Part shown: piece by piece, positions 1 to 8,726 of the stretch
Layout of the letters: every line of letters begins with the position of its first letter
Numbering within the stretch: position 1 is the first letter of the stretch
Assembly (NCBI GenBank): GCA_955652025.1
Contig: CATPAO010000355.1
Coordinates: forward strand, 1-9,252
Direction: 5' to 3'
DNA: 9,252 nt
From: Casimicrobiaceae bacterium
Lineage (GTDB): Bacteria; Pseudomonadota; Gammaproteobacteria; Burkholderiales; Casimicrobiaceae
Position numbers and translations under genes: made by a program
The notes under the pieces: model-generated
Databases searched by the model: none
What the model was told of the DNA's origin: nothing
What the model saw: the letters and a program-made list of their open reading frames with translations, nothing else

Positions 1-623
1 CCAGAAAAGCCTAGTAGTTCCTGGAAACTTGCGCTATCAAGGCGTTTCAATGTGAATTCACGTGAAGTGCTCAGAATGTAGCGGCCATCTCTCGTAAAGG
101 TATAGCGCGTCAAAGAGCTGGCCTGATTTGTGAAGAATTTGACCGCCGTTCCCGCCACCAAGGGCGTGCCGGTGTTGCGCGTGTCGACAATGCGACATGG
201 CGTGATGGGAACGAAGACGAGGTCGCTCGTGGGAGATGCGAATTTGGCGGATGTCTTGCCCGCGGCATGCAATACGTTCGCCTGGGCGTTGACGAACATC
301 TGGCTGAAACGCGCGTAGTTCATCTTGGCATCGAGCGCGGAGTTCGGCCGCAGCGCGTCGAACATGCGCAGCCACGCCGCCGGTATCAAACTTAATTGGG
401 TATAGAACTGCTCGCGCCACATGGACGGATGCATACCGGCCGCGACCGCGACCGATTCCCAACGATTCAGGATTTCGTTCGCCGTCACGACGATGGTGCC
501 GGCGTCGGCGAGATCTGCGTGAGAGGGCCGGAGGAGCGCCCTGTCCTCGGCGCCCGCGGTTCCGCCGGCGAGCCATGCGGCACCAAGCATCGCGCCTATC
601 GAAATCGCATGCGTGCGCTTCAC
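1..623 (-). CDS. Secreted protein of unknown function, C-terminus beyond the window
   Basis: Only the first 207 codons are present and the frame is open at the left edge. It starts at a GTG (621-623) ten bases after a near-consensus AGGAGGG ribosome binding site, which fixes the start. Residues 1-25 form a Sec signal peptide: K2 and R3, then a hydrophobic alanine/glycine-rich core, then a likely cleavage site TAGA|ED after A25. Residues 28-130 are mostly alpha-helical-looking with no motif I recognise. Residues 137-149 read FVPITPCRIVDTR, a short motif that recurs in many secreted or surface bacterial proteins without an assigned function. From about residue 163 (positions 1-137) the composition drops to roughly 48% GC and the sequence no longer resembles what I expect after that motif. 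It diverges from the polysaccharide genes and may share their control region, but a role in polysaccharide export is not shown. Coding status is well supported; function is unknown. Confidence 0.72.
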   Translation of the reverse strand, partial: MKRTHAISIGAMLGAAWLAGGTAGAEDRALLRPSHADLADAGTIVVTANEILNRWESVAVAAGMHPSMWREQFYTQLSLIPAAWLRMFDALRPNSALDAKMNYARFSQMFVNAQANVLHAAGKTSAKFASPTSDLVFVPITPCRIVDTRNTGTPLVAGTAVKFFTNQASSLTRYTFTRDGRYILSTSREFTLKRLDSASFQELLGFS

Positions 624-633
624 GAAGTGTTGA

Positions 634-640
634 CCCTCCT
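634..640 (-). promoter_or_regulatory. Strong Shine-Dalgarno site of the secreted protein gene
   Basis: Read on the minus strand, AGGAGGG lies ten bases upstream of the GTG at 623-621. It is the only near-perfect ribosome binding site in the window. It decides the non-ATG start and suggests efficient translation of the secreted protein, in contrast to the polysaccharide genes, which have weak sites or depend on translational coupling. Confidence 0.7.
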
Positions 641-711
641 AGGTTCCGGTTGCGGCGGCCGGAGGATCCGGCGAAAAGGCGCGCTGCATTTGACGTATAT
701 CGTCCACGCCG

Positions 712-746
712 GTGCAACCGGATTTTGCGTCAGCGGCCGGTTGCAC
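712..746. repeat. Perfect 10-bp inverted repeat, possible operator or hairpin
   Basis: GTGCAACCGG at 712-721 and its exact reverse complement CCGGTTGCAC at 737-746 are separated by 15 bases. The arm centres are 25 bases apart. There is no T-tract on either side, so it does not look like an intrinsic terminator. In a divergent promoter region it could be a regulator binding site or an RNA stem-loop in either leader. The pairing is seen directly; the role is inferred. Confidence 0.5.
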
Positions 747-991
747 AGCGCGCGGAGTGTACCGCGGAGGGCGCCGCGAGATCAAATGCGAATGCGCCCT
801 TGCGAAGCGGCGCGGGAGCATTGAGCGGGCTCGCCCCGGGACGCTTGGCACGGCGATCGCAGGTTGGACATCGCGTGTTACCAAACGAGCACCGCGGGCA
901 TCGAGCGCCTGTCGGCGTTCGTGATAGAGTCGCGGCGCCCGCGCCTCGCAGAAACGCGCGTCGACTCTCCGACGTTTCGCCGATCGTTGCC

Positions 992-1867
992 ATGACGCTT
1001 CGTAACTTCAGGTCGGCCATCCCGGCGCTGGCATGGGGCTATGCCGGACTGCGCACGGCGGTGCCCGGTGGTGGATGGGGGCTCGAGGCATTCGGCTACT
1101 GTGCCTCCTGCGATCGTAGCTCGATGTTCGTGTTGGCGAAGCGGCATGCGGCGTGGGTCCATCGCATCGCGGCCGACTGGGACAGTGGCGACGATTACAA
1201 GAAGGAATTGGCGATTCGCGAGTCGAGCATTTGTGCCTTGTGCCGCGCCAACCTGCGGATGCGCGCGCAGGCGCGAACCGTGCTGGACGAACTCGGGCTC
1301 CGCACGACCGGCGAATTGATTGCCCGGCTCGCCGGCGATTCACGGTTCGTAATATTCGAAGCGGCAACGAACACCGTGTTCCGCGCACCCGACCTCGTAC
1401 GCAGGCCCAACTATGTCGCATCAGAGTATCGGGAAGATGCGCCAAAGGGCGCGATCGTGGACGGTGTGCTGAATCAGGACCTGCAGGCGCTCACCTTCGC
1501 CGACGCCTCGTTCGATATCGTTTTGACGAGCGATGTGCTCGAGCACGTGGCGAACCTGGATCTTGCGCTGGACGAAATATCCCGCGTGCTCAAGCCCGGC
1601 GGCCTTCACGTCTTCGCGGTTCCAAGCGACCCGGCATTGCCGCAAACGGTCGAGCGCGCGCACGTAGTCGCGGGAGGGGTGGAACACCTGCGTCCGGCGG
1701 TCTATCACGGCGACTCGATCCGCGGCGAGGGTATTCTCGCGTTGCGCGATTTCGGCGCCGATACCGCGGAGCGTACTTCGCGTCCGTCCGCGCCTTGTCG
1801 CGTCGTCGAGCGTCCGATGCCCGGCGGTCACGCGGCGACCGTCTACGTCGCGCAACGGACGGCATGA
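992..1867 (+). CDS. SAM-dependent methyltransferase with paired CxxC motifs
   Basis: A 291-residue class I (Rossmann-type) methyltransferase of the type 11 group. Two CxxC pairs, C37/C40 and C81/C84, precede the catalytic domain and probably bind zinc. The classical glycine-rich motif I is not seen: residues 118-130 (RFVIFEAATNTVF) stand where it would be. The later signatures are clear: an acidic strand near E145 (ASEYRED), QDLQALTF at 162-169, SFDIVLTSDVLEHV at 173-186 and RVLKPGG at 198-204. Such proteins are common in polysaccharide clusters; the acceptor here, perhaps a sugar hydroxyl or chain terminus, is unknown. The frame stays open upstream to 575, but sequence before the ATG at 992 has no protein-like character and there is no good ribosome binding site, so the start is the weakest point. 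It is the first gene of the plus-strand run, with a 57-base gap to rmd. Confidence 0.8.
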   Translation: MTLRNFRSAIPALAWGYAGLRTAVPGGGWGLEAFGYCASCDRSSMFVLAKRHAAWVHRIAADWDSGDDYKKELAIRESSICALCRANLRMRAQARTVLDELGLRTTGELIARLAGDSRFVIFEAATNTVFRAPDLVRRPNYVASEYREDAPKGAIVDGVLNQDLQALTFADASFDIVLTSDVLEHVANLDLALDEISRVLKPGGLHVFAVPSDPALPQTVERAHVVAGGVEHLRPAVYHGDSIRGEGILALRDFGADTAERTSRPSAPCRVVERPMPGGHAATVYVAQRTA

Positions 1868-1924
1868 AGACCGCGCTTCGATTGCGGAGCTGTATGACCG
1901 TGTGCCCGGTCGCGACGGTCTGAC

Positions 1925-3804
<1,880 letters not shown>

Positions 3805-3850
3805 AGAATCGAATCGGGATGGCCGCGGTCAGCGACGGCGACGAGATGTC

Positions 3851-3879
3851 GCTTCGTGCCTGCCATGCGCGTCTATAAT
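3851..3879 (+). promoter_or_regulatory. Candidate internal promoter before the chain-length gene
   Basis: The gmd-wzz gap of 179 bases contains a perfect -10 box, TATAAT, at 3874-3879. The -35 position (about 3851-3856, GCTTCG) matches the consensus poorly, so the promoter may be weak or need an activator. Transcription would begin near 3886 and give a leader of about 100 bases before the ATG at 3984. A perfect TATAAT is uncommon by chance in sequence this GC-rich, and it falls in the largest gap of the plus-strand run. Confidence 0.45.
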
Positions 3880-3983
3880 GCGACCTTCACCGACTCACGG
3901 GGCGTTTCGATTCGTACGGATAGCGGACGAGGCGCCTCCCTCCCTTGCGCCGCGTCGGGCGCTCCCTTGCCGATTACACACTG

Positions 3984-5144
3984 ATGAGCGCTGTGCGGGC
4001 CGATAATACCTTTTCATTTGCCGACCTCGCATCCGCCGTTTGGATGCAGCGTCTCCGTGTCGCGGCGATCGTAATTGCGACGCTGGCGTTGGGTGCAGCC
4101 TACGTGTTCACTGTCGGCGCCCGCTATCGCGGCGAGGCGTTCCTGCGAATAAGCACGTTGACGTTGCCCGAGTTCAAGAAATACTCGACGCCGTTTGGCG
4201 ACGGCGATCGGTTTGTCGCCTGGCTGCAAGGCCATGGTGAATTCACCGCGTCAGAGTTCGACACCATCGCCCGCCGTGTTCTTCGCGGCGAGAATCCGAC
4301 AAGTTGGGCGAGCCCACGATTTGCCCTCACTAAGTCGGACGTGCGTGACCTGACCGAGATTCCCAAGGACCCAGGCGCGTTACTGGGTGTCGACATCGCG
4401 ACCGACTCTGCTGACGCGAACACCGCTATCAGAATGGCCAAGGCGGTTGCCATCTATGTGCGGGACGTGCTCATCGAAGGCCGCGCGGGCGATCTCACGC
4501 TGATTCGGCTCGGGGATCTCGAACAGCAGCTCGGGGAGTTGCGGGTTGGTATCGCGTCCGCCAGCAATGACTTGGGTGCCTTGCAGCACAAGCGCGACAA
4601 TCTCGAGAAGCTTCGACCTCGCTTTCCGGATTCCGGTCGACTCGACGCGCGGCAGGTCGTGTCGCTCGATAATAACGGCGAGCGTTTTCTGCCTCTGAGC
4701 GTCCAGCTGCTCGGCGTCGAGTCCGAGATCGTGAGTTCGCGCGAGAAGCTCGAACGGAACCGCAACCGGCTTGAGAAGGCGGAGTTCATGCGCGACTACT
4801 TCGTTCGCGCACGCGGGTTGATCGGGCCCGTTCGCACGGCACCGGAAATCATCGATGGACTCGTCCGGACACGTGCGGACGTATTGCAGAACCGCGACGC
4901 CGCGAGCAACGGAATTCGCGAAGGGTTGGCCGAGATCGACGCGGACATCACCGACATGCAGCTGCTCGTGAATCAGGCGATCAAGCTCGACACCGAGCCG
5001 CATCGCGCGATAGCCTGGGAAAGATATCGGCGAGAAATTTTGCTGCTCGCATTTCTTATGATTGGCATCCTGCTTGGCGTGCTGTATGCGCTCGTGAGCA
5101 AATGGCGGCGCCGCAGCCGCGCGCCGGCCGTCGCCGGAAAGTAA
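3984..5144 (+). CDS. Wzz-like polysaccharide chain-length determinant (polysaccharide co-polymerase)
   Basis: A 386-residue inner-membrane protein with the layout of the polysaccharide co-polymerase family: a short cytoplasmic N-terminus, a first membrane span at about 25-45, a large periplasmic part, and a second span at about 350-372 followed by a basic tail (KWRRRSR). Residues 175-330 are rich in charged heptad-like stretches (180-210, 246-270, 300-330) that should form the long coiled-coil helices seen in Wzz proteins. There is no tyrosine kinase domain, so it is not a Wzc-type fusion. The proline-rich motif that usually sits just before the second span is absent; that segment reads TEPHRAIAWERYRREIL. 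Wzz partners Wzy to set chain length, and a Wzy-like gene is two genes downstream. I chose the ATG at 3984; a TTG at 3945 would add 13 residues. The stop overlaps the next start by one base (TAATG). Confidence 0.75.
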   Translation: MSAVRADNTFSFADLASAVWMQRLRVAAIVIATLALGAAYVFTVGARYRGEAFLRISTLTLPEFKKYSTPFGDGDRFVAWLQGHGEFTASEFDTIARRVLRGENPTSWASPRFALTKSDVRDLTEIPKDPGALLGVDIATDSADANTAIRMAKAVAIYVRDVLIEGRAGDLTLIRLGDLEQQLGELRVGIASASNDLGALQHKRDNLEKLRPRFPDSGRLDARQVVSLDNNGERFLPLSVQLLGVESEIVSSREKLERNRNRLEKAEFMRDYFVRARGLIGPVRTAPEIIDGLVRTRADVLQNRDAASNGIREGLAEIDADITDMQLLVNQAIKLDTEPHRAIAWERYRREILLLAFLMIGILLGVLYALVSKWRRRSRAPAVAGK

Positions 5145-6241
5145 TGGCCAATCGCGTTTACGTTGTCATCCTCAATTGGAACGGCTGGCGCGAAACGATC
5201 GAATGTCTGGAAAGCGTGATGGGTTCGCGCGGTTGCACGTTTCGCGTGATCGTCTGCGACAATGACTCGACCGACGATTCTCTGGCGCGCATCGCGGCTT
5301 GGGCCGAAGGGCGTCTCGTTGTCGACAGCGCTCGCACGCCGGAATCGCTCCGTCGCCTGATCGAGCCGCCGCAGGCGAAACCGATCGGGCTCCGGATCCT
5401 GACCGAAGCCGAAGCCGAGGCCGGGTCTGCGCTGGACGATCCGCCGCTGACGCTGATCCGAAACGACGCGAATCACGGCTTCGCGGGCGGCAATAACGTG
5501 GGTATGCGGTTCGCGCTGGCGCACAGCGATTGCGCCTGGGTCTGGGTACTGAACAACGATACGGTCGTCGCGCCGGACGCGATGAGGGCACTGGTCGAAC
5601 GCGTCGGGGCCGACCTGCGAATTGGGCTTTGCGGTTCGACCGTGCTGTACTACGACGCGCCCTCGACGGTTCAGGCCCTGGGCGGCGCATATCTCAATCG
5701 GTGGTTCGGTGTTACGCGCCATTTGCACGACGGTGAGCGCTGGGCGGGTCCATCGGATCCGTCAAGCATCGAGCCTGCGATGAGTTACGTGTTCGGCGCA
5801 TCGATGCTCGCAACTCGGGCGTTCGTCGCGCAGGTTGGATTGATGGCGGAAGATTATTTTCTGTACTACGAGGAGCTGGACTGGGCGATGCGTGCACGCG
5901 GCCGCTTCGCGCTTGGCTATGCGCCGTCCAGCATTGTCTGGCACAAGGAGGGCGCATCGATCGGCTCCAGCAGCAAGGCCGCTGAACGCAGCGCGCTTTG
6001 CGACTATTACGGCGCGCGCAACCGCTTGCTTTTCATGCGCCGTTTTTTCCCATGGCGCATGGCGTCGGTGTACGCGGGTCTCCTGCTTTCGATCCTGAAG
6101 CGGCTCAAGCGCGGCCAACCGGACCGCGCACGCGAGCTCTTCCGAATAATGCTTGCACCGCAGGGGTATGCACCGCATGTCGGCGATCCCGGCTTGCGGC
6201 GGTTCCGCGGGCCGAGTAAAAACGGGCCACTGAAATCATGA
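5144..6241 (+). CDS. Family 2 glycosyltransferase, rhamnosyltransferase-like
   Basis: A 365-residue inverting GT-A glycosyltransferase acting on the cytoplasmic face of the membrane. The N-terminus VYVVILNWNGW (5-15) is the typical first strand, and VCDNDSTDDS (37-46) binds the nucleotide. A family-typical insertion at about 60-103 contains a short Glu/Ala repeat (EAEAEA), followed by NHGFAGGNNVG (110-120). LNNDT (136-140) is the DxD-equivalent metal and sugar-nucleotide site. YYEELDWAMR (241-250) carries the acidic catalytic-base region and W266-H267 follows. A weakly hydrophobic helix at 304-318 may attach it to the membrane. This subgroup contains many rhamnosyltransferases of O-antigen synthesis. 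With gmd and rmd upstream, D-rhamnose from GDP-D-rhamnose is a plausible donor, but donor and linkage cannot be read from sequence. Translation is coupled to the genes on both sides: TAATG upstream and ATGA downstream. The frame is open back to 5102, but that part overlaps wzz. Confidence 0.85.
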   Translation: MANRVYVVILNWNGWRETIECLESVMGSRGCTFRVIVCDNDSTDDSLARIAAWAEGRLVVDSARTPESLRRLIEPPQAKPIGLRILTEAEAEAGSALDDPPLTLIRNDANHGFAGGNNVGMRFALAHSDCAWVWVLNNDTVVAPDAMRALVERVGADLRIGLCGSTVLYYDAPSTVQALGGAYLNRWFGVTRHLHDGERWAGPSDPSSIEPAMSYVFGASMLATRAFVAQVGLMAEDYFLYYEELDWAMRARGRFALGYAPSSIVWHKEGASIGSSSKAAERSALCDYYGARNRLLFMRRFFPWRMASVYAGLLLSILKRLKRGQPDRARELFRIMLAPQGYAPHVGDPGLRRFRGPSKNGPLKS

Positions 6242-7551
6242 CCGAGAACGAGGTCGCGTCGACTCCGGCCGTAGGACCACGGCTCCGAAGTGAGATCTGG
6301 GTCCATGCGTTCGTTGCCGCGCTGATGATGCTGTTCTTTCTGCAAGACGTCATCAACGTGGTTTTGCTGCACGCCGGCCTCGGCGGCGCCGTTCCAATGG
6401 TGTCGGCGCTCAAGGAAGCGCTCATCCTGGCGTTTATCGCGATATACGCAAGCGGGAATCTGAAAAACCTGCGGTTTCAACCTGGATCGTTGGTGCTTGC
6501 GCTGCTGCTGGCCGCAACCTTTGCTCTCTACACCGCGATAGGGCTGATCAAATTCCCGACCATCGGCGTTGCGTTCGAGCTTCGCACGCTCGTAATGCCA
6601 ATATTGTTGATGCTGGTGGGTTGGATGTACGGCAATGCGATCCGCCACCATACCGCATTGGCGGAACGGTTGGTGCGGCTTTACCTCGCGCTGTGCGTCG
6701 TGGTGGCGATCAGCGCGTTGTTCGACTACATTTTTCTCAGCGACGAGTTCTGGACCGCGGTGAATCTGGGCGAGCTCGAACGCGTCAAGGGATACGAAGG
6801 TGTGGCGGTTGGCGCACTTCCCGACAACATGTATTCGTTCTATTTCGGACGGCGCGCTTTCGGGCTGGCATTCAATCCGCTCAATCTGGCCTATGTGCTG
6901 ATCCCTGGTGTTGTGGTCGCGTGGTGCCGTCGTCGCTGGCTGCTGTTCGCACTGCTTGCAGCCGCGATGATATTGAGTTGGTCCAGGCAGCCGATCGTAG
7001 CAACGGCCGTCGTGCTTGCGGCGAGTTTGTTTGCGCCGTCGGTCTTGTTCGCGCTCGGGCTGTTCGCGCTGCCGATCGTCGGTTGGTACGCAGGGATTTT
7101 CTATCGCGAGCTCGTCAACGACCCATCGGCAGCCGGGCATTTTGAGACGGTCGCAACCGGTCTCGGGGGCATTGTCGCGTCACCGCTCGGATATGGCATC
7201 GGTGCGGCGGGCATATTTGCCGGCGCCTACTCTAGCCTCTCGGGTGAGAGCGCGATCCTCAACATCGCGAACCAGATCGGCCTGCCCGGCCTTGCGTTGT
7301 ATTTGGTGGTATTGGCCGTCGGGATGCGGCGTGCCGGGCCGCTCGGTCGAGAGTTGCGGCTGGTAGGTGCGATCTACGCGATCACCGCATTCTTGTCTCC
7401 CCACGTCTTTACAATAAAATCCACATTTGCGTTTTTCCTGTTCCTGGGAATGAACCTCGCGCTCTCGCAGGTGCCGGCCCACGTCCGCGGTGCTCACGAC
7501 ACCCGCAGCGGGCTCGGTTTCGCGACTGCGCCGGCAGAACCGCCGCGTTGA
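6238..7551 (+). CDS. Wzy-like O-antigen polymerase or ligase, integral membrane protein
   Basis: A 437-residue polytopic inner-membrane protein with about 11-12 hydrophobic spans (roughly 22-46, 53-72, 83-104, 114-131, 146-166, 208-228, 233-248, 250-288, 345-363, 373-391 and 393-411). The O-antigen polymerase/ligase superfamily (Wzy/WaaL) is suggested by SWSRQPI (247-253) at a span boundary and by a large extracytoplasmic loop at about 289-344. That loop contains GHFETVATGLGG (300-311), PLGYGIGAAG (316-325) and GESAILNIANQIGLPGL (336-352). A second loop at 166-207 is rich in charged and aromatic residues. It would join undecaprenyl-linked repeat units in the periplasm. Co-occurrence with a Wzz-like gene favours polymerase over WaaL ligase. 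The ATG overlaps the glycosyltransferase stop by four bases. The C-terminal 30 residues are hydrophilic and proline-rich. A gap of 64 bases follows before the next gene. Confidence 0.78.
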   Translation: MTENEVASTPAVGPRLRSEIWVHAFVAALMMLFFLQDVINVVLLHAGLGGAVPMVSALKEALILAFIAIYASGNLKNLRFQPGSLVLALLLAATFALYTAIGLIKFPTIGVAFELRTLVMPILLMLVGWMYGNAIRHHTALAERLVRLYLALCVVVAISALFDYIFLSDEFWTAVNLGELERVKGYEGVAVGALPDNMYSFYFGRRAFGLAFNPLNLAYVLIPGVVVAWCRRRWLLFALLAAAMILSWSRQPIVATAVVLAASLFAPSVLFALGLFALPIVGWYAGIFYRELVNDPSAAGHFETVATGLGGIVASPLGYGIGAAGIFAGAYSSLSGESAILNIANQIGLPGLALYLVVLAVGMRRAGPLGRELRLVGAIYAITAFLSPHVFTIKSTFAFFLFLGMNLALSQVPAHVRGAHDTRSGLGFATAPAEPPR

Positions 7552-7615
7552 AACGCAGCCATCACTTGACTCGCGGCGCGGGGTTCTTCCACGGCCTCTC
7601 TGCCACGGTCGTTCA

Positions 7616-8638
7616 ATGAACTCCACCGACGATCCTGCGTGCTTGACACGACCGTGTGCGCTATGCGGTGCGATCGCATCGCGTGTCTACGTCGGTCATC
7701 TCGGCTATCAACTGCCATCGCGCTACGACATTTGGGCGTGCGCAACGTGCGACACGAAATTCGCCGACCCGCTCGCCACTGACGACCGCGTCTACGATCT
7801 CGTCTATCGCCACATCGAGGATGTGCGCGGCTACGCCCGTTACGAGCGTTACGCGCGGACTGTCCTTCACCGGCGCGACCCGCTCGCCTATCTCGCCGAC
7901 GAGGAAGACAGTTACTGGGCCATCGCTGAATTTCTCGGCAAGCTAAAGCCGGAAGGTAAGAAGCTTGTCGAGGTCGGGAGCGGACTCGGTTATCTAACCT
8001 ATGCAATCAACCGCCGCGGTTACGACGTCCGCGGCATCGACATCTCCGAAGTCGCCGTCGCCGACGCCCGCCGTCGCTTCGGCGATCTGTACGATTGCGG
8101 TGACCTCCTTACGATTGCGGCAGATAGTCCCGGGCGCTACGACGCCGTGCTGATGACCGAGCTCATCGAGCACGTACCCGAAGTCGAAACGCTCGTTGCC
8201 GCGGCGCTGCACATCGTGCGGCCCGGCGCCGCCGTCGTGCTTACCACGCCCAACAAATCGGCGTCGCCGGCACACGTATTGTGGGACACGGATTCGCCGC
8301 CCGTCCATCTGTGGTGGTTCTCCGAGTCGTCGATGCGGGTACTGGCCGCACGACTCGGCGCCGACGTGCGCTTTGTCGATTTCTCGGTGTTCAACCGCAG
8401 CCATCCGAATGAAATCGAAGACGGGCCGGAGATGGCCATGCCTTCGGTGCCGCCGGCGTTCGACGAACGGGGCCGGCTGATCGCGCGGCCGAATCCAATG
8501 AAAGCGCCGCTACGACGGATTTTCTTCGGTCTCGGACTTGATCGTGTTCGCCGCGCATTCGAACGGCGCCGTGCCGCTTTGCAGTCGCCGTCGCCGCGAC
8601 GCAGTACGCTCTGCGCGATTCTCACGCGCCCGGCTTAG
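7616..8638 (+). CDS. SAM-dependent methyltransferase with N-terminal zinc-finger-like CxxC pairs
   Basis: A 340-residue class I methyltransferase. C14/C17 (CALC) and C42/C45 (CATC) form an N-terminal zinc-ribbon-like module, and about 60 helical residues (60-110) lead into the Rossmann domain. Motif I is canonical: LVEVGSGLGYL (117-127). D142 in RGIDIS is the usual ribose-binding acidic residue. YDAVLMTELIEHVPE (175-189) is motif II with the conserved EHV, and VLTTPN (208-213) follows. The pattern matches the broad Methyltransf_23/12 group found in O-antigen and glycan clusters. The region after 260 is basic and variable and may recognise the acceptor. The start is the ATG at 7616: the open frame extends back to 7490, but that part overlaps the wzy-like gene and the CxxC module begins just after 7616. 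No strong ribosome binding site is seen. It is the last plus-strand gene and converges on the epimerase gene with 88 bases between stops. The substrate is unknown. Confidence 0.85.
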   Translation: MNSTDDPACLTRPCALCGAIASRVYVGHLGYQLPSRYDIWACATCDTKFADPLATDDRVYDLVYRHIEDVRGYARYERYARTVLHRRDPLAYLADEEDSYWAIAEFLGKLKPEGKKLVEVGSGLGYLTYAINRRGYDVRGIDISEVAVADARRRFGDLYDCGDLLTIAADSPGRYDAVLMTELIEHVPEVETLVAAALHIVRPGAAVVLTTPNKSASPAHVLWDTDSPPVHLWWFSESSMRVLAARLGADVRFVDFSVFNRSHPNEIEDGPEMAMPSVPPAFDERGRLIARPNPMKAPLRRIFFGLGLDRVRRAFERRRAALQSPSPRRSTLCAILTRPA

Positions 8639-8656
8639 AGCTGCGTCACTCCGACG

Positions 8657-8671
8657 CGGGCGGCTCGCCCG
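8657..8671. terminator. Small GC-rich hairpin between convergent genes, possible terminator
   Basis: CGGGCG and CGCCCG pair perfectly around a three-base loop (GCT), 18 bases after the methyltransferase stop codon and within the 88-base convergent gap. There is no T-run on either strand, so it is not a standard intrinsic terminator. It could pause polymerase or slow exonucleases. The position is the main reason for listing it. Confidence 0.2.
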
Positions 8672-8726
8672 TCAGCAGATCGGGTCCGTCACTTAAGCGG
8701 CGAGCGTGATCTTCCTCCGACCAATC

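Larger units (their letters stand above)
624..991. other. Divergent intergenic control region
   Basis: This 368-base stretch separates the minus-strand secreted protein gene from the plus-strand methyltransferase gene. Open frames cross it on both strands, but none has a ribosome binding site, a recognisable domain or believable protein composition, so I call it non-coding. It should hold the promoters of both flanking genes. The one minus-strand -10-like hexamer I noticed is TATACG at 699-694, with no good -35; the place a -35 would occupy overlaps the left arm of the inverted repeat at 712-746. I see no convincing promoter for the plus strand. A partial third copy of the repeat core, CCGGTTGC, lies at 646-653. 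Confidence 0.6.

Noticed and set aside
1..115. Vague resemblance of residues 175-205 of the secreted protein to a LytTR DNA-binding domain
   Set aside because: Only a few scattered residues agree, and a DNA-binding domain behind a Sec signal peptide makes no sense unless the gene is a chimera; not enough sequence is present to judge.
58..717. Minus-strand 219-residue open frame across the left region
   Set aside because: It is very arginine-rich with no domain, and it lies in another frame over the secreted protein gene, which has a signal peptide, a strong ribosome binding site and normal protein composition.
575..991. Upstream extension of the first methyltransferase to an ATG at 575
   Set aside because: The added 139 residues are mostly Arg, Ala and Pro without protein-like character, and would run through the divergent control region and into the opposite gene. 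The ATG at 992 gives a normal family length.
730..1020. Minus-strand open frame with a twin-arginine-like SRRAFLRGAGA segment and two CxxC pairs
   Set aside because: No hydrophobic core follows the arginines, there is no ribosome binding site, the frame overlaps the methyltransferase start and the inverted repeat, and the composition is that of a GC-rich shadow frame.
3838..3852. Short hairpin GCGAC-GAGAT-GTCGC after gmd, considered as a terminator
   Set aside because: The stem is only five base pairs with no T-run after it, too weak for an intrinsic terminator.
4236..4247. Perfect 12-bp palindrome GGTGAATTCACC, with a similar 10-bp palindrome at 52-61
   Set aside because: Both lie within coding sequence, are far apart, and are short enough to be coincidental; no regulatory context supports them.
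8090..8120. 11-bp direct repeat TACGATTGCGG, two copies 20 bases apart in the second methyltransferase gene
   Set aside because: It lies within a well-conserved coding region, the spacing is not a codon multiple, and there is no sign of duplication of surrounding sequence; probably chance.
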